From contig OX243816.1 of the NCBI GenBank assembly GCA_945859605.1, positions 30,265,068-30,329,067 on the forward strand: a stretch of DNA of 64,000 nt. Reading direction: 5' to 3'. Position 1 is the first letter of the stretch. Each line of letters starts with the position of its first letter. The notes below the pieces were generated by a model. The model was not told the origin of the DNA and searched no databases. It was given only the letters and a program-made list of their open reading frames with translations. Source of the DNA: Lumbricus rubellus (lineage: Eukaryota; Annelida; Clitellata; Crassiclitellata; Lumbricidae). Of the stretch, positions 7,924-17,215 are shown one piece after another. Both the position numbers and the translations under genes were made by a program.

Positions 7924-8505
7924 ATGGAGCACAGCTCGTATTGCGTAAAATGTAAACGAAAAACTGAGTGTAGAGATATTCAACGAGTTGTTAGTAAAAA
8001 TGGCAGACCTATGATTAGAGGTATATGCGTTGAATGTGGCGCTAGAAAAACTCAGTTTACTAAAATGTCTACTACAGTACAAGGTGGTGATTTGGTATCA
8101 GCTCTCAATTCTGCTACTTCTAATATTAAACTTCCATGGGCAAAGTACCCGGGTGAAATGCATCTTCCAGGACATTCTTTTACGGGTCCAGGTACTCGAT
8201 TGGATTTGCGTTTAAATCCTGATGGGACGCCAAAAGATTGGAGTAAACCAGTAGACAGAGTTGATGCAGCGGCTTATCGTCATGACTTAGCTTATGCTAA
8301 ACATACTGATACAGCAGGGAGAAACGTCGCTGACAGAGCTATGATAGATGAATTAAATAATATACCTAATCCTTCTTTCCGCGAACGAGTTGAACGATCT
8401 ATAGTTAAACCAATATTATCGACGAAGACCCATTTTGGAATGGGGTTGAAAAAAAAGCTCTTAGATGGACAGACCAACTTGCTGACGAATTGCATAAACC
8501 TATAG
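7924..8505 (+). CDS. Zinc-ribbon (DUF5679-like) plus parvovirus-type phospholipase A2 protein
   Basis: 193 residues. Residues 7-38 form a short zinc-ribbon with paired CVKC and CVEC motifs, as in DUF5679 and comparable adenain-group proteins. Residues 78-150 are a secreted-type phospholipase A2 domain. It has the calcium loop FTGPG (near residue 82) and the catalytic His-Asp pair in AAYRHDLAYA (near residue 120), as in parvoviral VP1-unique regions, where the domain breaches endosomal membranes. The basic C-terminus (GLKKKLL) is encoded by an A8 run that overlaps the integrase in the -1 frame. The combination of zinc ribbon and PLA2 on one chain is seen directly; a role in entry is family knowledge. 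The start is the only ATG after the divergent spacer. Confidence 0.9.
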   Translation: MEHSSYCVKCKRKTECRDIQRVVSKNGRPMIRGICVECGARKTQFTKMSTTVQGGDLVSALNSATSNIKLPWAKYPGEMHLPGHSFTGPGTRLDLRLNPDGTPKDWSKPVDRVDAAAYRHDLAYAKHTDTAGRNVADRAMIDELNNIPNPSFRERVERSIVKPILSTKTHFGMGLKKKLLDGQTNLLTNCINL

Positions 8506-9380
8506 TCAGGAAGTTCAGGAAGCGAGTTGTTTATGTTCAGGGAGTGGACAAAATTTGGGCGGCTGACTTGATTGACATGCAGGCTTATGCTAAATTTAAT
8601 TCTGGTGTGAAATATTTGTTAAGCGTCATCGATATATTTTCCAAATATGGATGGGTTGTTCCGATAAAAGATAAAACTGGGAAATCTGTGGCAGATGCTT
8701 TCGTTAAAATATTTAATACGAGTAAAAGAAGGGGTGAAAAACTTTGGGTCGATAAGGGAACAGAATTCTATAATAAACAGGTAAAATCACTAGGTATGCA
8801 GTTGTACTCAACTGAGAATGAAGAGAAATCTTGTATCGTAGAAAGATTTAATAGAACAGTAAAAGAGAAAATGTTTAAGTATTTTACAGCAAATTCAACT
8901 CAGAGATATATCGATGTTTTAGATAATATGGTTAATTTATACAACAACACAAGACATTCTTCCATTAAAATGACTCCTGTTAAAGCGAGCATCAAAGCAA
9001 ACGAGTGGGTTGTGTGGATGAATTTATACGGCGATGCTGTACCTGAAACTGGTAAACCTAAATTTTCAGTCGGAGATAGAGTAAGAATTTCTAAGAAGAA
9101 AAAGACATTCGAGAAAGGTTTTACTCAAAGGTGGACACAGGAGGTTTTTACAATAACACAAATCCAATACACAGACCCAATAACGTATAAAATATCTGAT
9201 TATAATGGAGAACAAATACAAGGGACATTTTATGAGCCTGAGCTACAATCGACGACGCAAGATACATTTAAAATAGAAAAGATTATAAGAAAGCGTGGAA
9301 ATCGGTCTTTGGTTAAATGGTTAGGCTATGATGATTCATTCAATTCATGGGTTGATAATAGGGATTTGATATCATTGTGA
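8409..9380 (+). CDS. Retroviral-type DDE integrase with C-terminal chromodomain
   Basis: The frame opens at 8409 just after a stop (8406-8408) and runs to TGA at 9378-9380. No ATG precedes the catalytic core, so translation must begin at a non-ATG codon (for example TTG at 8490), follow splicing, or arise by frameshift from the overlapping PLA2 gene. Catalytic residues are visible: Asp in WAADLIDMQ, Asp in LWVDKGTEFYN, Glu in CIVERFNRTVKEK. A basic SH3-like region follows, and the last 40 residues (FKIEKIIRKRGNRSLVKWLG...FNSWVDN) form a chromodomain that may steer insertion to particular chromatin. This is the normal Polinton integrase architecture. The 94-bp overlap with the PLA2 gene reads as conserved-looking protein in both frames. 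Confidence 0.94.
   Translation, partial: TNIIDEDPFWNGVEKKALRWTDQLADELHKPIVRKFRKRVVYVQGVDKIWAADLIDMQAYAKFNSGVKYLLSVIDIFSKYGWVVPIKDKTGKSVADAFVKIFNTSKRRGEKLWVDKGTEFYNKQVKSLGMQLYSTENEEKSCIVERFNRTVKEKMFKYFTANSTQRYIDVLDNMVNLYNNTRHSSIKMTPVKASIKANEWVVWMNLYGDAVPETGKPKFSVGDRVRISKKKKTFEKGFTQRWTQEVFTITQIQYTDPITYKISDYNGEQIQGTFYEPELQSTTQDTFKIEKIIRKRGNRSLVKWLGYDDSFNSWVDNRDLISL
8451..8457 (+). promoter_or_regulatory. Candidate -1 ribosomal frameshift heptamer A_AAA_AAG
   Basis: Within the A8 run at 8449-8456, the PLA2 frame reads codons AAA (8452-8454) and AAG (8455-8457), preceded by A. This is the X_XXY_YYZ layout of a slippery heptamer. A one-base backward slip would enter exactly the integrase frame at 8457, which lacks its own ATG. 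No downstream pseudoknot was verified. Confidence 0.35.
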
Positions 9381-9566
9381 ATTTAACTGATTTATGATTT
9401 AATTTTAGAAGCCTTTCCCTTGTCTGCTAGAACTTGGGTTTTTCTTGAGTTTTTTTCAGCACAAAAAGATCTTGGGTTCTTTCTGCGAACTTGTGAAAAC
9501 TTGGTGTTTTTGTGCTTCCGAACCGGAAATTTTAGGACATTTCTGAAGATTTATATCAATTTATTG

Positions 9567-9881
9567 ACAAAAAAAAGTTGAAAAAAAAAGTTGAAAAAAA
9601 AAGTTGAAAAAAAATTAGAAAAAAAGTTAGAAAAAAAGTTAGAAAAAAAGTTAGAAAAAAAGTTAGAAAAAAAATTAGAAAAAAAAGTTAGAAAAAAAAG
9701 TTTGAAAAAAAGTTAGAAAAAAAGTTAGAAAAAAGTTAGAAAAAAAAGTTAGAAAAAAAAGTTAGAAAAAAAAGTTAGAAAAAAAGTTAGAAAAAAAAGT
9801 TAGAAAAAAAAGTTAGAAAAAAAAGTTAGAAAAAGTCAGAAAAAAAAGTTAGAAAAAAAATTAGAAAAAAAGTTAGAAAAA
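9567..9881. repeat. A-rich tandem repeat, units of (G)AAAAAAAGTTA type
   Basis: About 25 imperfect copies of an 11-14 bp unit alternating 6-8 A with GTTG or GTTA/ATTA. A short (AT)n run follows at 9883-9904. It begins about 190 bp after the integrase stop, where terminal inverted repeats of such elements normally lie, so it may be the internal part of the right terminal repeat. Confidence 0.85.
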
Positions 9882-9949
9882 TGATATATAATATATATAT
9901 ATATAGACTTTTCTGGGGACTTTTTGGTCATCAACTTTTTGGTCGGGGG

Positions 9950-10385
9950 GACATCAACGCCACCATGGAATGTGTGGAATGCATCGACTAACACGAAGTC
10001 GCTGCTTATCGATTATACAGTAGGCTTATGTATGGTAACACGTGCAACTAGCCTACACAGTCCGTGGACATCAACGCCACCATGGAATGTGTGGAATGCA
10101 TCGACTAACACGGACAAATACACGGACAAACACGTAGTCGCTGCATATCGATTATACAGTAGGCTTATGTATGGTAACACGTGCAACTAGCCTACACAGT
10201 CCGTGGACATCAACGCCACCATGGAATGTGTGGAATGCATCGACTAACACGGGCAAATACACAGACAAACACGAAGTCGCTGCATATCGATTATCTAACA
10301 GTAGGCTTATGTATGGTAACACGTGCAACTAGCCTACACAGTCCGTGGACATCAACGCCACCATGGAATGTGTGGAATGCAAGGA
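9950..10385 (+). repeat. 117-142 bp satellite-like tandem repeat, about 3.3 copies
   Basis: Copies start at 9950, 10067, 10206 and 10348 (the last partial), each beginning GACATCAACGCCACCATGG. Unit lengths are 117, 139 and 142 bp; the longer units contain an extra internal segment with short CGGACAAA-like sub-repeats. The array adjoins the A-rich end of the Polinton. The reading frames inside it are repeat products, not genes. Confidence 0.9.
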
Positions 10386-10594
10386 ATGCAACGACAAAGT
10401 TTAACTGGTTTATTAGCTGATATTTTCTTCAATGGAAAACACCCCCCCCCCAGCTTATCCTTTAGCGCCATTTTAACTTAATTTATCTTCAATATCAGGC
10501 TTCTTAAAAAATAGCTAAGTAATTAATTATGCATCAGGGAATAATAAAAGACCCTAAAGGAGAAGAGGAGGAATCAGGGGGGGGGGGGGGGAAA

Positions 10595-10662
10595 AAAAAA
10601 AAGACCTCTTGGTTGACAGTCCAGCGCGCTAACCACTGTACTACCGAGCACCCCCCTCAGGA
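10595..10662 (-). repeat. tRNA-like SINE head fragment
   Basis: On the minus strand the segment reads like a tRNA 5' half, with an A-box-like AGTACAGTGGTTAGCGCG, next to a poly-G/poly-A tract at 10577-10600. No complete cloverleaf is present, so this is read as a SINE or tRNA-pseudogene fragment. Confidence 0.4.
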
Positions 10663-10790
10663 AATAATAAAAGACATCCAGAGGGCAAATATTACATCTA
10701 CTATCGTCAACGCAATCGTTAAATAAATTTGTAGCTAAGAAATTGACCAAATGCAAAATAAACGCCATGATTGTGTAAATAAAAGATTTA

Positions 10791-10892
<102 letters not shown>

Positions 10893-10918
10893 CGTGCTTT
10901 GGTATTGTCAACCTGTAG

Positions 10919-13629
10919 GAGCCAGATGGTCTAAGACTAAGCTGACTTACCGCATCAACAACTACACTCCGGATCTACAGCAGGCCGTTACGGATTCTGA
11001 AATACAAACAGCTTTCAAGGTTCATAAAGCATTAATTTTAGTAAAACAGAGCATAACAGAATAGAGTTATAGCCTAGTAGGTTACTGAAGCACACTCCTT
11101 GAAATCGAGATCGAATGAAACTGTTGGAACAGATAATAGGCACGAAAGTGATTAACAATAACAGTTACTGGTAGGCAATTATGGTAACAAACAGAATGAG
11201 TTATTCAGATTTCAACAGGAACAGCAATGAACAATAGTGTTGAAAAATTAAGGAAACCTTCTCAGGCCTGGTCCAGTGAACTGACCCTCCGTGATTTTAA
11301 GTTAGGCTGCAGGAGCTTGATTAAAGTAAGTAAGACAAAAACTAGAGCCATAGAAAATTTTATATGACGAAATTTAATGGAAAAGTAAGTTATGCTAAAA
11401 AATGTCCAGAAGTAAAAATCCTAAGTGGCGTTTTTTTTTGCAATAGCGCTGGAGTGACGTTTCACCTTTGACCTTCACCAGGGTCACAGATAAATCGGCC
11501 ACAGTCGATATAGATATAAACTTCGGCAGCAAAGACCACGGAGATAAATATGCCTTCGATGGGAGGGGTAAAGTGCTGGCTCACGCCTTCTACCCGTCCA
11601 ACGGGGATGCGCATTTTGACGAGGACGAGGAGTGGACTTCAAACGTCAATTCAGGTATAAAATTATTTTATTTGCCATCCTTTTTGACGGAATACTTCAA
11701 TTCATTTATACAATAATTATTGGTGATTGTGAAATGTTGACAGCCAATTGATAGAAGTACGCGCGCATCTCGTACTCTCTTAGTCTCTTACGCACTGGAC
11801 CAGCTTTCTTTTTTCTGCAGCGAAATCTATTAGGCCTATAACTTTAGACAGCTACGAAGATCAGTTTTAAGTTTTAACAGTTCAGGAAATGTATTTCGTT
11901 CGTCTTAGCACACACTTTGTTCGGTAATTCTTCTACATTTCACTCACGAAATGAGAGCTCATCGACCGACTCTATAACTAGATGAACAATAAGTTCGGCT
12001 ATTCACAATTAACGCTTAAATCTTTTTAGATACTCACACATTTAGACAGATCACGCAAAATACCAGGTTGATAACTATTAATTTTATAGCCTACACACCT
12101 GCCTACATTAATTACTCGGTAATTAGTCTAACAAGATTTTTTTAAATAAAACTTGTATATCGCAGCATCGAGTTATCAATTTGCTGCTGGCTGTTTGACA
12201 ATTTCGCTATGGGTTAAAATACATGTTCAATTCAACAGGTACGAATTTCCTTGCGGTTGCAATTCATGAGTTTGGCCATTCATTGGGACTCGATCATTCT
12301 GACGTCAAGGAATCCATCATGGCTCCGTTTTATCGAGGCTACAAACCTGATGTCCAGCTCCACTCTGACGACATCGCTGGCATTCAGTACATTTATGGTA
12401 CGTGTATTGAAGCAATAATTATTAGCCTAAGGCCCTAAGCCATCGGCACCTGCAAAATAATTTATTATTATGAAGTCATTGAAACTATAAGCTACATCTA
12501 TTATGAGTAATTCATAGCAATGAAATCTACACATATTAAATAAAGAAGAAAGTTCCAAGAATGCCCCAGACAACAGCTTTCACCAATAACCAGTGTTTAA
12601 TCTATAGGCCTACATGTGTAGGCGTCTCTGGGGAAGTCCACACGAATGACATCCCCAGAAAAATTCGAGAGCTGGTCTTTACATGTATAGCCTACATGTA
12701 TAGGCTATATGTAAAATTCTCCCATGGCAGAAAGATAAGATATACATGATATAGCCTACGGCATAGGCCTACACGTACATGTATATATGTAAAATTTGGC
12801 CAGCAGAAAAAGTACAATAGCGTCGCAATGATGTAGGCTACAAAAAGGTCAAACATTTTAAGGCATGGAGTCTAATACCGAGATTTGTTATATGCCTGCC
12901 TTATTGTCAGACATGGCGTCCTAAATACCCAGAGAATCTACAGCTTCCAGAAGCCTTCCCGATTCGGGTTGTCTAGAAAACAGATGGCAAAATAATTATG
13001 GCCTTAACGACTGTTTAGGGAACTAATCAAACTTTACGGAGTAACGTGACTGTGAAGTTCTTTATATTCATGCTGAACGTTGAGAGCCAATCGTCTTTTT
13101 GTCCTGTCGTCAGTTTTAAGAACTGCATTGAATGAATCTTTTATGGAACTGGAATAATAATTTTTTGGGAAATTACATTCTCCAGATCTTACTAAGCGAC
13201 GCAATTCTAACGAGTACTCACCGTTCGTTGCACATCAATGGATTTCACCATTGCAGACACACTAAAATACCGATTAATTGTAAGCCTAACTGGTTTTTAA
13301 TGACATTTCCAGGTAGCATGATGCAGCGACAGGTCGAGACGACCAGACGCCCCTCACCAACAGATCAATCCCCCGTTCCAAGTTTCACAACACTTATGCC
13401 ACCATCCGGTCACGCCATCTGCAGAGAGCCAACGGTCGATGCTATATTCGCAGTCAATGAAGATGTCTACGTTTTCAAGGGTCTGTACTTTTGCGAAGGG
13501 GTCAGGAATTAAATATTGTATGTCAAATATAATGAATGCGTAGCAGTAGAGTTACTGTAGACCACTGGTTTTATGTAAAGAAATAATCATGGGTAGGCCT
13601 AATCCGCTGCTGAAGATGATGATGATGCT

Positions 13630-13660
<31 letters not shown>

Positions 13661-13709
13661 ATGATGATGGTGATGGTGATGGTGATGGTGATGATGATGA
13701 TGGCGAGGG

Positions 13710-13769
<60 letters not shown>

Positions 13770-16700
13770 GGAGGAGGAGGATGATGATGATGACGATGAC
13801 GATGATGATAATGATGATGATGATATGGAGGAGGAGGATGATATGGAAGAGGAGGAGGAGGATATGGAGGATGAGGGTCATTATGACGATTAGGTTGGTG
13901 ACAATGTTGAATACCTTATTCTTAATTCATGATGCATTTGTGATACAGGTGCCGAATACTATATGGGTCATCGTGGTCGCTTTCTGTCACCTGCGCGACC
14001 AATCAGCGCTGATTGGCCAGGTCTACCTGCCAACATCGACACGGCCGTCTACCTGGACGGTTCCATCGTATTCTTTCAGGTAAGCTACACTGTGCAACGC
14101 GGAAGACTACCATGACACCACATGATTATGCAAATAATTATACATCCTTTTGGGTTTTTAATCGGAGAAGATCAGGACTTATAAATCTCAATCTGCACTT
14201 TAAATTATCTAGTGTATCCTGTCAGCCTTGAAATCATTGGGTTTTCTATAGTTTCCTTATATTTATTTTCTTCCACCTGCTGAATAACTCCAATGATCCT
14301 GACGTGACCTGCTGAAATTGTACAGCTGGCGCCGCCACTATAATTGAAATACAACCATGCCACTTTGTACGTGAATTTCATGCACAGTAGTTTCTTCTAA
14401 ATGCTTAAAGTACAGTAGTAACTTAGTAGGATATAGCACATTATATATTTCCTTTTCTTTCGAAGAGGCGTGCGTTAAAGCCGACCGCGCTTTATTTGTC
14501 GCTGTTTTGGCTAGAGCCGTTAGACTTACACATTTCTTTGTGGCCCACCCTGTACATTCGATAAAGAACAAGATAATTTTTAGCAGATGGATTAATATCA
14601 CAGACGCATACAGATCGAATGTTTTCTCATTTTATTTCAAGGGCCAGCAATGTTGGCGCTACAGCACTTCTCGTCAGCCGATTGGAACCAATCCTCAGCA
14701 AATCTCTACCGTATTCCCTCGAATTCCGAGCAACCTAGACGCTGCTTTCGTCTGGAGCGGAAACGGAAAACTCTATTTCATCAAGGGTAAACAAATCTTA
14801 TAGTATAGCTACACATGAATGAATAGTTATACAAAGGTTTTCAATGATCACCTCCAGTCATTCGACAGCAAGTATTTCAGTGCTATCAACCAAGGAAACC
14901 TCTTTCTCAACTACCTCTGGTAGTCTTTAATAAACTGTATACTTGAATCATTCAGTTCTACTACTAACTGACTTATCAATTTGTAACATAGCCTCTCGGT
15001 TGTGTAAAAGGTATAAGCTTAGTTCTCTATTTAATCATTTATTGCAAATGCTTTCGCTTTTTAAATTTGTTCTTTTCTTATTGTATTCCTAATCTATTAT
15101 ATTTTATCGTTGTTATTATTTTTTATTCGTCACATGAGCTGAACTTTTAAGGTGAAGTTGAAATCTTCGCCAACAGAAAAAGTTGCTAGATTACGTTTTC
15201 AGAAAATGTCTGTAGACTAATGAGTTGGAGAGTAAATCATACAAGGTTGATGCAAGGCGCTATATAGTCTAAATGCTCCTATTTCAATAATACATGTATA
15301 TTGCACGGTAATCAAAAAGACATGCATGATCAGAAAAAAAGAGGCCTATAATATGGCGAGAATGGGTTTATCATTCGTGGTAATGTTCTGCAGTTAAGTC
15401 ACCGAAAACTGGAATTTTATGGATAGGCATTAAACAGACGACATCCGTTTTACTTCCTCGTTTTTGACGTGCTTGTGCTCTGCATCTACCCCTTGGATAT
15501 CTTTCATCAATAGTTTTTATCAGAGTTGTCATTAAATACTGATGTCGTTAAATCTATGCTATGCATAGTGAAAACCTACATACGAACATTTAATCAACAG
15601 GTGACAAATATTATCGAGTGACGAAAAGCCGATGGTTCAACAATAATTATCGTCTGGACTCTGCGTATCCACAACCTCTTCGCATCTGGAAAGGACTTCC
15701 GTCAAAGATAGACGCAGCGTTCAACTACACGAACGGCAGAACCTACTTCTTTTCCGGATCCAACTTCTATCGTTACAATGACGTTAGCTTCAAGGTAAAT
15801 TTGTTGTCAGCTACAACTTAGTTCTTACAAGTAATTCAGTAAGATAAGGTGAATTCTTATTCATTAAGATCCATCGGGTCTTTCTTGAAGTAAAAGGTTT
15901 GTATTCTATTTCTCAGTTAGTTGCTTTTTGGATGTACTCGCTCTTTATAGGCTTTTTTCTGTTTCTGACCACTGGGCATTGGTAGCCTATAGTCTTGATC
16001 AAACCATACAGCAATTCAAATTAATCACGAGGCTTCAGATGTAAACTAAGTCGCGAATAAAGTAGGCTAATTCAGTGACGTTTCTGGTCCGTACGGCTGC
16101 AAATTGAAACGAGAAGAAGAAACCGCACAAGTCTACTAAGAGATATGTAACGCTGAACTATTTGTTGAGTGCTACAGAGTAACAGAGAGGTTCCTAACTG
16201 ACGCTTTTGTAACTTCCATGCGGTCGGAACATCCCAACCAGTAAGTTGCTGTAATGAGATGATTATGCAAGAGATTATTTAACCAGTCCTTGACTGAACA
16301 GGAAGTTGGTGGATCAATATCTGGCCATTTCGGGTTTGCTTACTTTCTGCGATTCTTGGCCTAAAACTTAGAGCACCCGATTGTCCTTAAGTCCATTTCA
16401 TCACTGTTAAATTTAAGTTGAAATCTGCTTGCATTTGCTTGGAAAATGCCATTCATCTGTCAACCGTCATTCACTTATTCTGTCACACTTCCTACTTCCG
16501 TGCATTTCCTGATATTGTTTTACCTATAGCCTATAAAAAATTATCTCAGTTTAGACGTGGTCTTCGTTTGCCCAGTTTGGAAAACATCTCTAAAAGGCAG
16601 AGGAGGATCTTGTAAAGTGTGCGAATAGCATTAAATTGAGTGTGTGTTTGTGTGTGCGCGCGTGCGTGTGTGTATGCGTGTATGTATGTGTGTGTGTTTT

Positions 16701-17099
16701 TCAACTGCGCTAAGATGGATGACGTGACGTTAGGTCAATGAGAAATTTTCTTTTCATCCACTATCCTCACAAGTCCACTGTCAAAAGGACTCTTCCCTAC
16801 ATGGTTGCAGACATTGAAATATCTACTACAATTTGTTAGGTCTGATGAATAACAATTTATGGTTGTTTGTATACTTCTCTAAGGTTGATGCTGGTTATCC
16901 ACAACCTACAGCAACTTACTGGTTGGGATGTTCCGACCGCATGGAGTCCGGAACAAAAGCTCCCGGGGCAGACATGATGAACAAAGAATGGATGGCTGGC
17001 GGAGACCAATTCTTGACGGGTGGCGTTAGGCTACCAACCTATTCAGTGCTTCTTTCTATCATTGCATTGCTGACTGCTATATACTTAAATCGAGATTAA
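10919..17099 (+). CDS. GPI-type matrix metalloproteinase, gene A (exons 4-11 only; 5' part absent)
   Basis: Eight exons correspond to exons 4-11 of the downstream paralogues, with matching splice phases: 10919-11019, 11447-11654, 12239-12397, 13313-13480, 13949-14079, 14642-14786, 15601-15794, 16884-17099. They encode 439 residues from a split glycine codon to TAA. The zinc site reads [13 protein letters not shown] with Met-turn ESIMAPFY. The hinge is long and proline-rich, and four hemopexin blades follow between Cys in [12 protein letters not shown] and Cys in WLGCSDR. An additional Cys lies in GQQCWRY (exon 9). The tail ([21 protein letters not shown]) is hydrophobic and ends NRD, as in a GPI signal. 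Signal peptide, cysteine switch and furin site (exons 1-3) are not found between the window start and 10918. The exon 4 donor (AAG|GTTCAT) is weaker than in paralogues. It is either a gene with a giant intron 3 or a 5'-truncated pseudogene; all retained frames are open. Confidence 0.85.
13609..13890. repeat. (GAT/ATG)n microsatellite in intron 7 of gene A
   Basis: Long trinucleotide tract with GGT, GAG and GAC interruptions. The poly-Met and poly-Ile frames on both strands are repeat artefacts. Equivalent tracts lie in intron 7 of genes C and D. Confidence 0.95.
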
Positions 17100-17215
17100 A
17101 CTCTGTGCGTTTGCCACAGTGGGCCCTGAGATTAAGTCGAGATTAAGCTCTGTACGTTTGCCACAGTTGGCCCTGAGATTAATTCGAGATTAAGTTTTGT
17201 GCATTTGCCACAGTA
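17091..17215 (+). repeat. 47-bp tandem repeat, 2.7 copies, overlapping the stop codon of gene A
   Basis: Copies begin CGAGATTAA at 17091, 17138 and 17185. The first copy provides the last two codons and the TAA stop of gene A, so the repeat was generated from, or extends into, the 3' end of the coding exon. Confidence 0.85.

Larger units (their letters stand above)
1..9900. mobile_element. Polinton/Maverick (adintovirus-type) integrated element, left end outside window
   Basis: A contiguous block of virus-type genes with the hallmark set of the Polinton/adintovirus group: protein-primed DNA polymerase B, double-jelly-roll major capsid protein, penton-like protein, packaging ATPase, phospholipase A2 protein and retroviral-type integrase. 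Seven structural or packaging genes plus a small SAP gene and polB read leftward; the PLA2 gene and integrase read rightward from a 20-bp divergent spacer. No stop codon or frameshift is visible in the main frames, which suggests a young or still functional copy. The left end (rest of polB, probable protease, left terminal inverted repeat) is outside the window. The right boundary is uncertain: the last recognisable gene ends at 9380, and A-rich repeats then run to about 9881. The terminal inverted repeat cannot be confirmed without the other end. Confidence 0.9.

Noticed and set aside
1..9900. Adenain-like protease inside the element
   Set aside because: No frame in the window has the His-Asp/Glu-Cys pattern; it may lie left of base 1, so absence cannot be concluded.
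13552..13890. Long poly-Met and poly-Ile frames on both strands
   Set aside because: They derive entirely from a GAT/ATC microsatellite; the same applies at 27111-27379, 45931-46215 and 60176-60447.
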